From: Bacteroidetes bacterium OLB9
GTDB taxonomy: Bacteria; Bacteroidota; Bacteroidia; Chitinophagales; Saprospiraceae
Assembly (NCBI GenBank): GCA_001567255.1
Contig: LNBW01000024.1
Span: 1 to 64,000, forward strand
Direction: 5' to 3'
Length of the DNA stretch: 64,000 nt
In this document: piece after piece, positions 10,091 to 18,847 of the stretch
Numbering within the stretch: the first letter of the stretch is position 1
Layout of the letters: each line of letters opens with the position of its first letter
Made by a program: the position numbers and the translations under genes
The notes under the pieces: generated by a model
Database searches by the model: none
The model's input: only the letters and a program-made list of their open reading frames with translations
What the model was told of the DNA's origin: nothing

Positions 10091-12633
10091 TTACTTGTGA
10101 AACAGTAGATATTACTGTTTACCTTGATGCAACAGGCTCGGTAACTATAACACCTTCAGATGTAAGTGCTGGAGTAATAGGAGCTTGTGTAGATGTCGAT
10201 GCTAGTGTAAGTCCTTCTATGTTTAATTGTAATGATGCAGCAGCAGGAACCCCAGTGACCGTTACATTGACACTCATTAATCTTAACACCGACGATACAC
10301 TTACTTGTACCGCACTAGTGACAGTGCTAGATACACTACCACCTACATTAACGTGTCCACCAAATGTAGATGTAAGTTGCGCCGATTTTGACCCTGATGC
10401 ACCACTTTCTATATATGGCAATGCGTCTGTAACAGATAATTGTCCAGCAGGCTTAACACTGGATGAGATTGTAATTTCAGATCTAGACGAATGTAATCAA
10501 GGTATGATAACCAGAACATTCATTGGTACCGATGTTTCAGGCAATGAAACCAGTTGTGTTCAGTTGATTACCATTGAGAATCCAGATCCATTGACAATAG
10601 GAGATATAACATTCCCTGCGGATATAACCATTGACAATTGTACATCAATAGATCCTAGTGTATTAGGAAGTGTTGATCTCGATGTCGATGAATTTGTGCA
10701 ATGTGATGAAATTGTAGTGACCTATACTGATAATTTGCCTTCGCCACTGTGCGCAGGTAGTTTTGAGCGATTATGGACAGTGATAGATTCATGTCAGCTG
10801 ATTCCTGGCACGGATGCGGGTATTTGGAATTACACTCAATTTGTGGATGTGGTAGTAACACCTCCTGTTATATCAGGTCCTGATACGGTCACCATCCAAA
10901 GGGATTCATTGACGTGTATAGCTGAGCTAAAAGGTAGCACCCTTCATACTGTAGCAGGATGTAATAATTCACTTTTTGTAAACGGTAATCCTGTTAATGA
11001 TTTCAATTTGAACGGTGAATATACAGATGGAGAACATGATTTCGAATTAGTAGCTGTTTCAAACTGTGACAATACACTTGTCGATACATTTAACTTTAAA
11101 TTAATTGTAGAAGGACGCCATGATTCATTACACTGCAATAAGACGTATCCGGAACTGGATGATAATTTAGAGGTCACAGATAATGTTTATGACCACGTGG
11201 AAATCTTCCAAGGATGTGATGGCATGGGAACTATAATAGCTTCATTTGATAATATTAATCAGTATGACACAGTTAGACATTATACGTGTGCTGACTTGCC
11301 GGGAGCTCCATATTTGTTACAAGTTTACTTCTGGAGAGAAGGAGCCTCATCTCCATACTATAGTTGTGATGTATTAGTAGGTTTGAAAAACGAATATGCA
11401 CCTTTCTGTACAACACCTCCTATGAGAATTAGTGGTGAAGTGTTTACAGAAAATCAGCAGGCTGTTCCTGGAGTTGAAGTGAAGTTAGATGGCAGTGAAA
11501 TGCCACTTGAGTACACCTCTGATTCAGGAAAATATGCATTCCCTGCAATGGGTGATGGTGGAACATATGATGTAATACCGACTAAAGATGTAAATCCACT
11601 AGAAGGAGTATCGACACTAGACTTGATTAAGATCCAAAGGCATATTTTGCAGATTGAGGAATTGAATTCTCCATATAAGATCATAGCAGCTGATATTAAT
11701 AAGGATGAAAAGGTAACAGCAAGCGATATTTCACAATTAAGGAAGTTGATTTTGGGTGTTTATGACAGATTCCCTGATAATACAAGCTGGAGGCTTATCG
11801 ATAAGAATTATAAGTTCTTTGATCCTAAGGATCCGTTCCTCGGTTATTTGCCTGAAAGTTACCATATTGAGCTTTTTGATCAGAGCATGAATATTGACTG
11901 GGTTGGAGTAAAAATAGGAGATGTTAACAATAGTTATTCATCTCAAGCCAAGGATAACTCATGGCAGTCGAGATCTTCAGAAATAAGTTTTGTTATTCCT
12001 AATCAGGAATTGTTCACAGGTAGAAATGCGATTCCTGTTATTGCAAGCAGTGATGAAAGTATTACAGGATTCCAGATTTCGATTCCAGTACAAATGTTAT
12101 CTAATATTGCTATCACACAAGGTTTATTGGCCTTAGGTGCGGAAAATTATTCTTTCGTTGATAATGTATTGAATATTTCATGGCATAATTCTGAGCCGAT
12201 TGAAATGCATGCAGGTGATGTATTGTTCTACTTACATGCTGATATTGAAAATTCAATTAAAGCGCAACATCTATTCCTGACTAACATTTCGAGAGGATTG
12301 AAACCGGAATACTATGATGGAAGTCAAGCTGTTCATAAATTGTCATGGCGTATCGATGGAGAAGAAACCAGTGATTTAGAGGTATATGGCAATACGCCTA
12401 ACCCATGGAATAATGAAACAGATATTCAGTTCTATATTCCTGAAGATGGTGAGGTCGGATTGAGGGTAACCGATTTAACAGGTAGAATTATTTATTCTAC
12501 TCAGGGTTACTTCAGAAAAGGTGAAAATAGGTTTATTCTTTCATCACATAATATTAATGTTCCTGGTTTATTGCTCTATGAGGTAAGATATGGAGATCAA
12601 ACCAAGACTATGAAGATGTTGAATATCAAATAA
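9820..12633 (+). CDS. Giant T9SS-type adhesin, C-terminal part (frameshifted)
   Basis: This continues the preceding protein in the +1 frame. Removing one T from the T6 run at 9862-9867 joins EIF to DLINPVITGD and completes the thirteenth Ig-like repeat. It is not a credible independent gene: it has no signal peptide and its ATG at 9820 lies inside the coding sequence of the first part. After the repeat come HYR-like domains (CPPNVDVSC), a carboxypeptidase-regulatory-like beta-sandwich near 11430-11600, a dockerin-type calcium motif (AADINKDEKVTASDISQLRK, 11688-11747), a cohesin-like beta region (~11980-12330), and a type A T9SS sorting domain (~12378-12633; TPNPWNNETDIQFYI, then TGRI and KMLNIK). 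As the sequence stands, the sorting signal is cut off from the secreted N-terminal part. Confidence 0.88.
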   Translation: MIKDVRILPHILLKFFDLINPVITGDSLICIGDFTTLVASGGVSYQWSTGDLFDTVRVAPTSTTTYTVTVTDEHGCTASTSATVLVDTGQFTCETVDITVYLDATGSVTITPSDVSAGVIGACVDVDASVSPSMFNCNDAAAGTPVTVTLTLINLNTDDTLTCTALVTVLDTLPPTLTCPPNVDVSCADFDPDAPLSIYGNASVTDNCPAGLTLDEIVISDLDECNQGMITRTFIGTDVSGNETSCVQLITIENPDPLTIGDITFPADITIDNCTSIDPSVLGSVDLDVDEFVQCDEIVVTYTDNLPSPLCAGSFERLWTVIDSCQLIPGTDAGIWNYTQFVDVVVTPPVISGPDTVTIQRDSLTCIAELKGSTLHTVAGCNNSLFVNGNPVNDFNLNGEYTDGEHDFELVAVSNCDNTLVDTFNFKLIVEGRHDSLHCNKTYPELDDNLEVTDNVYDHVEIFQGCDGMGTIIASFDNINQYDTVRHYTCADLPGAPYLLQVYFWREGASSPYYSCDVLVGLKNEYAPFCTTPPMRISGEVFTENQQAVPGVEVKLDGSEMPLEYTSDSGKYAFPAMGDGGTYDVIPTKDVNPLEGVSTLDLIKIQRHILQIEELNSPYKIIAADINKDEKVTASDISQLRKLILGVYDRFPDNTSWRLIDKNYKFFDPKDPFLGYLPESYHIELFDQSMNIDWVGVKIGDVNNSYSSQAKDNSWQSRSSEISFVIPNQELFTGRNAIPVIASSDESITGFQISIPVQMLSNIAITQGLLALGAENYSFVDNVLNISWHNSEPIEMHAGDVLFYLHADIENSIKAQHLFLTNISRGLKPEYYDGSQAVHKLSWRIDGEETSDLEVYGNTPNPWNNETDIQFYIPEDGEVGLRVTDLTGRIIYSTQGYFRKGENRFILSSHNINVPGLLLYEVRYGDQTKTMKMLNIK

Positions 12634-12656
12634 CAAACTGATTCATTCAAATATCA

Positions 12657-12700
12657 ATGGGTATCTTATTGTAGAATAGGATACCCATATTTTTATTTTT
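12657..12700. terminator. Bidirectional intrinsic terminator
   Basis: A perfect 9-bp stem (atgggtatc 12657-12665 / gatacccat 12680-12688) is followed by a T-rich run on the + strand. It lies between the adhesin and the convergent hydrolase gene, whose stop codon is inside the T-rich part. Confidence 0.8.
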
Positions 12701-13538
12701 TCAGCCAGTCAACGATCTCTTTTCGAACTGTCTTGCTACCATAAAAGTAGCGGTGGTGCGTTATAGTGCCTGCAAAACTTTTATCATCATCAATATCGCT
12801 AGCATCTCTTACAGTGCAGTTAGAAGGTTCTGTTCCTATTTTTGGACCTGTGAGGCCGAGCCTGGTGTAGTGATTTAGTGATGTCGCAATTTTGAGTGTT
12901 ACATCTTGATTTTTGTGATATACTATGATATCTTCTGTGTGTTTTTCTATATTCTTGAATGCGGTTTCAAAAATATCATTTTCTAGGTCAGCAGCCATGA
13001 AAAGTACTTTGTTCAGCTTCAATTCAGGCTCTATTTGTACCCAAGTTTCGTATATTGACTGAAATACTCTATTGCCCATAGAATGACAAATGAAACTCAC
13101 TGGTGCTGCAGGGTGATATTTCCTCAATACTTGATAAATATCTTGTAATCTATAGGCAAATTTTTCACCTGATGCTAAAGCCTTTACATAAGCTCCTCCA
13201 TACGGAATCACTGTTTTCCATTGCAGGGACAGTGCCATCCCATATCTGGTAGTTGCATTGCCCATGATTTGGGTATGTAAAACATATCCACTTTTCTCCA
13301 TAAAGAATTCATTATCACCTAGATATCCGTGTATATAGATGATGAGTCCATTTTTATCCGGTCTGAGTCTTTGGATGACGGCTTCTGTTTGCAGGAGAAA
13401 ATCATCATACTCATTGATGATGGTCGTCTTTTTCAATGATTTTTCGATGATATTCATCTCGCCATAAGTAAAATAGTCCTTATTTTGGGCAGTACCTTCG
13501 TCGTAAATAAATAAATGTGGTACGTTGGAATTGTTCAT
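12693..13538 (-). CDS. Alpha/beta hydrolase
   Basis: A 281-residue protein of alpha/beta-hydrolase type. IIYIHGYLGD (residues 66-75) is the oxyanion-side HG motif, and CHSMGN (151-156) is the nucleophile elbow with Ser153 as probable nucleophile. The layout recalls the DUF900 group of esterase-like hydrolases. There is no signal peptide, so it is probably cytoplasmic. The substrate is unknown. The ATG at 13536-13538 starts the frame. The gene is convergent with the adhesin and shares its terminator region. Confidence 0.75.
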   Translation of the reverse strand: MNNSNVPHLFIYDEGTAQNKDYFTYGEMNIIEKSLKKTTIINEYDDFLLQTEAVIQRLRPDKNGLIIYIHGYLGDNEFFMEKSGYVLHTQIMGNATTRYGMALSLQWKTVIPYGGAYVKALASGEKFAYRLQDIYQVLRKYHPAAPVSFICHSMGNRVFQSIYETWVQIEPELKLNKVLFMAADLENDIFETAFKNIEKHTEDIIVYHKNQDVTLKIATSLNHYTRLGLTGPKIGTEPSNCTVRDASDIDDDKSFAGTITHHRYFYGSKTVRKEIVDWLKK

Positions 13539-13657
13539 TCATCAATCCGTGAAAAAGTTTGAAAAATATACTGGCTCAACAATGTGATAAATAATATGTT
13601 TTGATACGTCGCTCTTTTTCTTCACCTTTACTTTGATCCGTATAATAATATGTTTTC

Positions 13658-14839
13658 TTATGATTGTGGTGGATTTGATATTCTAATTCTCCATAATTTA
13701 ATTAATAAAGTGATTGAAATAATGGCCACAACAGGGTGGAAATATTGGGGCAAAATTTGAAACGTAGGAAGGCTGTTGATGATAGAGATGACTAAACAAA
13801 TGCAGATGAATAAGAGTATAAATTTAGATGATTTGATAAAATGACGAGTACAATACCAGAAAGGTATCAACAGATTTGCCCAAAGAATATTCAAGTTGCG
13901 AGTAGTGGGTATGTGATCGGTACCAAACCACATGAAAAGCATCAATAATGCACCTAAAAAAATTACGACCATCCAAATGATATCATAAATTTTTATCAGT
14001 TTGTTTTTACTTAAAGGAGAAAATCTAAAGAAAAGCACGATTTCAAGCAGTAAAAGCAAAGAAAATAAAAAATAGGGCGTAAGCAGAAAGTTAATCTTAC
14101 CTATAGGATTATCAAAACTCAGTAGCTCATATTTTGCCATCTGCAGACGAGTTGCCGGCTCACGGCCTAAAGTAGCTTTCTCAACAGCATGCTCAAGGTA
14201 GTCAGGCAAGAACATCTCTTGACTTAATGTCGTTTTGTTGTCTGCAGGAGCCCCAATAATCAGATCTATTCCAAAATTAGTCCATGGCTTGTTAATCTGA
14301 TACTCCTTTATCAGCTGACGAAAAGTTTTGCCTGACGCTGCAGTAGTGTCCCAGGTCAGATTTTGAATGTTTTTTTCTAAAACGTCACGGAGTCTGGTAG
14401 CACAATTATCCATAAAAAAATCATACTTATAGGCTCTGTTTTCTGGCAACATATTTTCATTTAGATACTGAATTATGGATATTTTTTCCAATGAATCAAG
14501 CTGCAATATCTGTTCTCTTACTGATCTGTGGAAGTAATCATATTCGAGCATAAAGTCTTCAAATGTAGCTGTGCTGAGTAGGTATGGTAGCTTGCCTCGC
14601 ATGAATTTCAATGCAAATCCAGGTGTATTAAAGTCAAATGTTCCATAATTGTAAACAATGTCTGTTTGCGTGATGCTATTACGGATACGGAGAGCATTGT
14701 GACCATATATGGAGTACAATTCATCGCCGGGACTACACGTCAAAAGAGAAATTTGTACTTCGGGATACAAAGCGTCTTGGCTACTACCACAGGGTAGAAG
14801 GAAGATCCACCATAAGAATATCGAAATCCATTTTTTCAT
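13658..14839 (-). CDS. DUF4105 membrane protein, possible lipoprotein N-acyltransferase (Lnb-like)
   Basis: A 393-residue envelope protein. A signal peptide or N-terminal membrane segment covers residues 1-22. The DUF4105-type domain follows (~28-200) with the characteristic YSIYGHNALRI (conserved His) and MDNCATRLRD (conserved Cys), a pair expected of a papain-like transferase or protease fold. About five membrane helices make up residues ~250-385. DUF4105 proteins of Bacteroides have been linked to N-acylation of lipoproteins (Lnb); assigning that activity here rests on domain resemblance only. A -7 box lies at 14844-14851, so the transcript may have almost no leader. Confidence 0.65.
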   Translation of the reverse strand: MKKWISIFLWWIFLLPCGSSQDALYPEVQISLLTCSPGDELYSIYGHNALRIRNSITQTDIVYNYGTFDFNTPGFALKFMRGKLPYLLSTATFEDFMLEYDYFHRSVREQILQLDSLEKISIIQYLNENMLPENRAYKYDFFMDNCATRLRDVLEKNIQNLTWDTTAASGKTFRQLIKEYQINKPWTNFGIDLIIGAPADNKTTLSQEMFLPDYLEHAVEKATLGREPATRLQMAKYELLSFDNPIGKINFLLTPYFLFSLLLLLEIVLFFRFSPLSKNKLIKIYDIIWMVVIFLGALLMLFMWFGTDHIPTTRNLNILWANLLIPFWYCTRHFIKSSKFILLFICICLVISIINSLPTFQILPQYFHPVVAIISITLLIKLWRIRISNPPQS

Positions 14840-14843
14840 GCTT

Positions 14844-14851
14844 CAAAGGTA
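14844..14851 (-). promoter_or_regulatory. -7 promoter box for the DUF4105 gene
   Basis: On the minus strand this reads TACCTTTG, a perfect TAnnTTTG. It ends only five bases before the ATG at 14839, implying a leaderless or nearly leaderless mRNA. It diverges from the rsmG promoter at 14913-14920. Confidence 0.5.
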
Positions 14852-14892
14852 ATGGGATTTAATAAAAGTATGATATGCATCCGGTGATATTA

Positions 14893-14920
14893 TTTGCCTC
14901 GATTCTTTTTTGTACATTTG
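14893..14920 (+). promoter_or_regulatory. Promoter for rsmG
   Basis: The -7 box TACATTTG is at 14913-14920 and a TTTG lies at 14893-14896, 16 bases upstream, which is slightly short for a -33 element. The start of transcription would be near 14926, downstream of the ATG at 14875. Confidence 0.5.
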
Positions 14921-14952
14921 CACGTCCATTTATAAACCAAATTCAGAGCACA

Positions 14953-15576
14953 TTGGAATACATTCTTAAATATTTTCCACAACTAACTGATGTTCAGATC
15001 AGACAATTTGAAGCTTTGGAGGGATTATATCGTGAATGGAATGAGAAAATTAATGTCATTTCGCGCAAGGATATTGACAATTTATACCTGCACCATGTTT
15101 TACATTCTCTAGCTATTGCTAAGTTTATGACTTTCCAGCCTACAACAAAAATTGTTGACCTGGGTACCGGAGGAGGCTTCCCCGGCATTCCATTGGCTAT
15201 CTTATTTCAGGAGTGTAGTTTTACTTTGGTGGACAGTATTAATAAGAAGATCACAGTTGCCACTGCGGTAGCAGCATCCATTGGCCTGAAAAATGTGAGT
15301 ACTAAACACGGCAGGATGGAAGAACTGAAAGAAAAATATGATTTTGTGGTTACACGCGCAGTGGCTAAAATTGATAAACTTTTACCATGGAGCAGAAGAG
15401 TGTTGTCAAAATCACATAAGAACATGTACCCTAATGGATTAATTGCGCTTAAAGGTGATCTTTCAGAAGAATTAAAAATGCTTCCTAAGTATGAATATCG
15501 AGAGTCACAACACATTTTTCAATACTTCAATGAGCCCTACTTTGAAGAAAAGTATATTCTGTATGTTCAAGGATAG
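14953..15576 (+). CDS. rsmG: 16S rRNA (guanine527-N7)-methyltransferase RsmG
   Basis: This methylates G527 in 16S rRNA using S-adenosylmethionine. NVISRKDIDNLYLHHVLHSL is followed by the SAM-binding motif VDLGTGGGFPGIPLAI and by VTRAVAKIDKLL, all typical of RsmG/GidB. The open frame extends to ATG 14875, but a -7 promoter box at 14913-14920 lies after that ATG and family members begin near LEYILKYF. The in-frame TTG at 14953 is therefore preferred and gives 207 residues, the usual family length. A small membrane-protein gene follows within about 30 bases. Confidence 0.93.
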   Translation: MEYILKYFPQLTDVQIRQFEALEGLYREWNEKINVISRKDIDNLYLHHVLHSLAIAKFMTFQPTTKIVDLGTGGGFPGIPLAILFQECSFTLVDSINKKITVATAVAASIGLKNVSTKHGRMEELKEKYDFVVTRAVAKIDKLLPWSRRVLSKSHKNMYPNGLIALKGDLSEELKMLPKYEYRESQHIFQYFNEPYFEEKYILYVQG

Positions 15577-15608
15577 ATGGAAGCTAATCATTAAATCACA
15601 TATTGCCG

Positions 15609-16073
15609 ATGCAAAATAAATACCAGTTTGAATTATTATCTGTGCTGTTTGCAATGGTGTTTAGCGCATTGTTTATGCTACCTATCTATCTGAAATCAGG
15701 CGATCATTATAATTTTTATATAAGCAACACAATCAATATTATACTATTCATCACGCTGACACGGTGGATTTTTATGCTGCGCTATTCTCCGTTTTCTCGG
15801 TCGAAGTGGATACGTTTTGCATTGGTTTTTATACCGATTCCTTTATTGATGTACCAGATGGACCGATTTTATGAATTTCGGTTTTTTGTGGATGATATTG
15901 GCGTATTGAGCTTCTTTGGCAATGAGCAAACCATAGAAAACTTTCATTTTGGTCGGTTTATTAAGTATCAGTATTTTTTCTTTAGCACCGGTGCGATGGT
16001 GACTACAGTTTTGCTGCCGGTACGCATGATTATTTCCTTCTGGCGTACTTATAATACAGAAGATAAAGTTTGA
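15609..16073 (+). CDS. Small multi-pass membrane protein of unknown function
   Basis: A 154-residue protein with about four hydrophobic helices (~8-27, 38-52, 66-82 and 121-140) and basic or aromatic loops (RYSPFSRSKWIR). No family was recognised. A TTG two codons upstream could also start the frame, but the ATG at 15609 is preferred. It lies 32 bases after rsmG on the same strand and is probably co-transcribed. Confidence 0.6.
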   Translation: MQNKYQFELLSVLFAMVFSALFMLPIYLKSGDHYNFYISNTINIILFITLTRWIFMLRYSPFSRSKWIRFALVFIPIPLLMYQMDRFYEFRFFVDDIGVLSFFGNEQTIENFHFGRFIKYQYFFFSTGAMVTTVLLPVRMIISFWRTYNTEDKV

Positions 16074-16141
16074 GGTTTGCGTTTCGGTATTTCCATATTT
16101 TCTAATCATTGTTTTTCAGATCTAAATATCAATAGGTTTTT

Positions 16142-16149
16142 TATTTTTG
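16142..16149 (+). promoter_or_regulatory. -7 promoter box for the DoxX gene
   Basis: TATTTTTG fits TAnnTTTG and ends five bases before the ATG at 16154, suggesting a nearly leaderless transcript. Confidence 0.4.
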
Positions 16150-16153
16150 CGTA

Positions 16154-16513
16154 ATGAAAGATGTAGCAGAACTTCTAGCCAGGATATTGATTGCTTTTGT
16201 TTTTATTTACGAAGCACTGGATTCACTTGTCTTTTTTAATAAGGCCAAGGCAACGCTTGTGGCTTATGGTATTACATGGCAGCCTAATTTAATAATGTAT
16301 ATGCTTATTACCATTTTGCTCGTAGGAGGCGTTCTTGTGCTAATTGGGTATCAGGTTAGGTTTGGTGCTGCACTATTATTGATTTATTGGTTGCCTTATA
16401 CATTGATAGTGTATTCATTCTGGGATGATGCACCTGAATTTAAGCGACTGCACACATTGTACTTTATGCGTAATCTGGCACTTTGTGGAGGACTTTTTTT
16501 TACTGATAGCTAA
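16154..16513 (+). CDS. DoxX-family membrane protein
   Basis: A 119-residue integral membrane protein with four predicted helices. The pattern ARILIAFVFIYEALDSL at the N-terminus and RFGAALLLIYWLPYTLI mid-protein is that of DoxX/DoxD-like proteins. The family is loosely linked to redox and quinone-related membrane functions; the specific role here is unknown. Confidence 0.7.
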   Translation: MKDVAELLARILIAFVFIYEALDSLVFFNKAKATLVAYGITWQPNLIMYMLITILLVGGVLVLIGYQVRFGAALLLIYWLPYTLIVYSFWDDAPEFKRLHTLYFMRNLALCGGLFFTDS

Positions 16514-16628
16514 TGGGGCCGGTCGATATAGTGTAAAGAGAATGTTGTATATTATGAAGCTTCCTAGGTAAATGCTTTTGGATGATTTAGGTAAACTTTG
16601 CTTTTGGGAATAAATATGTCGAATTAAA

Positions 16629-18128
16629 ATGAGTTTGAAAAATTTTGCCATCATGAAGGCAGCCCACTTTACTGCTCGGGCTGTACAGAAATGGAAGGAA
16701 ACTGCTGTTGATGACCAGATGAAGGTAATGACCGGATTGGTACGCAAGGCTAGTCATACGGTTTTTGGCAAGGAGCATCATTTTAATCAGATAAAGACCT
16801 ATGAAGATTATAAAAATGCGGTGCCTATCAGAGATTATGAAGATTTTCGATCTTATATTGATCGAATTATCCATGGCGAACAGGACGTATTGTGGCAAGG
16901 AAGGCCAAAGTATTTTGCAAAAACATCGGGCACGACCAGCGGTATAAAATATATCCCGATCACTAAAGAAAGTATGCCTAACCATATTCTTACTGCAAGA
17001 ACAGCCTTGCTCAATTATTTTCACCAGATAGGCAATGCTAACGTTTTTAATGGGAAAGTCATTTTTCTATCTGGATCACCCGAATTGGAATTTAAAGGAG
17101 GCATTCCTACTGGTCGGCTTTCAGGTATAGTCAATCATGAAGTGCCCAAATGGGTTAGAACTAATCAGTTGCCTTCATACTCAACAAATTGCATTGAAGA
17201 TTGGGAACAGAAGCTGGATAAAATTGTAGATGAGACCATCCATCAGGATATGACGCTGATCAGTGGCATACCGCCATGGGTTCAGATGTATTATGAAAAA
17301 ATCCTGGAACGATCCGGTAAAAGTACGGTTCATGAAGTGTTTCCTAATTATAGTCTGTTTATGTATGGTGGTGTCAATTTTGAACCCTATAGGACTAAAC
17401 TGGAGTCACTCGTAGGTAGAAAAATAAATAGTATAGAAACCTTTCCTGCATCTGAAGGATTTATGGCTTTCCAGGATGATGTTAATGATGAAGGCTTACT
17501 ATTAAATACGAAATCAGGTATCTTTTTTGAGTTTGTCCCTGTGGAACAAATAGGTTGGCCTGATGCTGAGCGAATTCATCTAGCAGAGGTGGAATTGGGT
17601 AGAGACTATGTTGTGATCATCAATAGTAATGCAGGGCTTTGGGGTTACAATATTGGCGATTGTGTGCGTTTTGTCCAGCTTAATCCATATAAACTAATAG
17701 TGAGTGGACGTGTCAAGCATTATATTTCTGCTTTTGGTGAGCATGTTATAGGCAAAGAAGTGGAAGCAGCTATCCTTGAAGCCAATCAAAATTCAAAGGT
17801 GGAAATCATTGAATTTACAGTAGCGCCTCAGGTAAATCCTTCAAATGGTGGCCTACCTTTTCATGAGTGGTTTGTAGAATTTGATAAGGTGCCTTCAGAT
17901 CTGGATCGCTTTGCTGCTCAGGTCAATGATGCCATGTGCCGTCAGAATATCTACTATGATGATCTCATCAAAGGTAAGATTTTGCAACCACTGATCATAA
18001 GGCCATTAAAGAGTGGTGCTTTCAGAGATATGATGAAAGCACAGGGTAAGCTAGGTGGGCAGAATAAAGTACCTCGATTAAGTAATGACCGAAAACTAGC
18101 CGATCAACTTTGTGATTATATATTGTAA
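16629..18128 (+). CDS. GH3-family acyl-acid-amido synthetase-like protein
   Basis: A 499-residue protein of the GH3 family, an ANL-type adenylating fold that in plants conjugates amino acids to auxin or jasmonate. The ATP-binding motif TSGTTSG is at residues 99-105, preceded by FAKT. Later motifs LFMYGGVNFEPY, FPASEGF and the hinge-type YNIGDCVRFV are all present. The bacterial substrate is unknown; Bacteroidota commonly carry one copy. It stands alone, with cvpA about 70 bases downstream. Confidence 0.85.
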   Translation: MSLKNFAIMKAAHFTARAVQKWKETAVDDQMKVMTGLVRKASHTVFGKEHHFNQIKTYEDYKNAVPIRDYEDFRSYIDRIIHGEQDVLWQGRPKYFAKTSGTTSGIKYIPITKESMPNHILTARTALLNYFHQIGNANVFNGKVIFLSGSPELEFKGGIPTGRLSGIVNHEVPKWVRTNQLPSYSTNCIEDWEQKLDKIVDETIHQDMTLISGIPPWVQMYYEKILERSGKSTVHEVFPNYSLFMYGGVNFEPYRTKLESLVGRKINSIETFPASEGFMAFQDDVNDEGLLLNTKSGIFFEFVPVEQIGWPDAERIHLAEVELGRDYVVIINSNAGLWGYNIGDCVRFVQLNPYKLIVSGRVKHYISAFGEHVIGKEVEAAILEANQNSKVEIIEFTVAPQVNPSNGGLPFHEWFVEFDKVPSDLDRFAAQVNDAMCRQNIYYDDLIKGKILQPLIIRPLKSGAFRDMMKAQGKLGGQNKVPRLSNDRKLADQLCDYIL

Positions 18129-18199
18129 ATCTAAGAACCCCAAAATCTATCATATTAAATAATTATTCAATACATAGTGATATATAAAAACCAATAATT

Positions 18200-18742
18200 A
18201 TGATATTAGATTTGATAGTAGCTATCGTGATTGCTTTGGGGTTTTACCTGGGCTATTCGCGCGGACTAATTAAGACGATATTTGACTCCTTATCCATCAT
18301 TGTGGCTATACTTGCTGCGTTGAAGTTGTCACCGATTATGATCAATCTGATACAGAGTGTTATCAAAGCATCTCCGGCTATTTCATTTCTGCTGGGTGTT
18401 GTCTTCACCTTTATAGGTATGATTGCATTGATCCGTTTTATCGGTAGAAAGATGGAGGATCTATTAATAGCTGTACATATTAATTTTATAAATAAGATAG
18501 CAGGGGGCACCCTACAGGCTTTAGTCTTTGCTTACATTTTAAGTATGGGCATCTGGCTGATTAATAATCTGCACATTCTTAAAGAAGAAACTAAGGCACA
18601 ATCCATCACTTATACGCTCCTGGAGCCGTTACCTGAAAAGGGCAAGGCGGTTTTTGCAGCTATCAAGCCTTTGTTTAAGGATTTTTGGGATAAAACCATT
18701 GAAGTAATGGATGGAGTCAATAAAGAAAATCCTGAAAAATAA
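18200..18742 (+). CDS. CvpA-family membrane protein
   Basis: A 180-residue protein with four membrane helices. The N-terminal MILDLIVAIVIALGFYLGYSR, with the conserved GYxRGLI turn, and the helix-loop SPIMINLI are typical of CvpA, a colicin V production and envelope-homeostasis family. A charged cytoplasmic tail ends the protein. Confidence 0.78.
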   Translation: MILDLIVAIVIALGFYLGYSRGLIKTIFDSLSIIVAILAALKLSPIMINLIQSVIKASPAISFLLGVVFTFIGMIALIRFIGRKMEDLLIAVHINFINKIAGGTLQALVFAYILSMGIWLINNLHILKEETKAQSITYTLLEPLPEKGKAVFAAIKPLFKDFWDKTIEVMDGVNKENPEK

Positions 18743-18806
18743 ACCATTCTTTGGCCTACTGCTGATGGCATAGTGTAATTATAGTGTTCTATAGGTATAA
18801 ATTTCC

Positions 18807-18814
18807 TATCTTTG
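18807..18814 (+). promoter_or_regulatory. -7 promoter box for the cysteine-synthase-like gene
   Basis: TATCTTTG followed by CC is a perfect TAnnTTTG box. Transcription would start near 18821, leaving about 27 bases before the ATG at 18848. Confidence 0.55.
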
Positions 18815-18847
18815 CCAAATAATCATTAAGCCGAATTCATTTATAAT

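Noticed and set aside
10119-10421. 100-codon minus-strand frame within the adhesin
   Set aside because: It is a shadow of the adhesin's repetitive coding sequence with low-complexity Ser/Thr/Val composition.
14875-14952. Upstream extension of rsmG from ATG 14875
   Set aside because: It contains a consensus -7 promoter box and makes the protein longer than its family.
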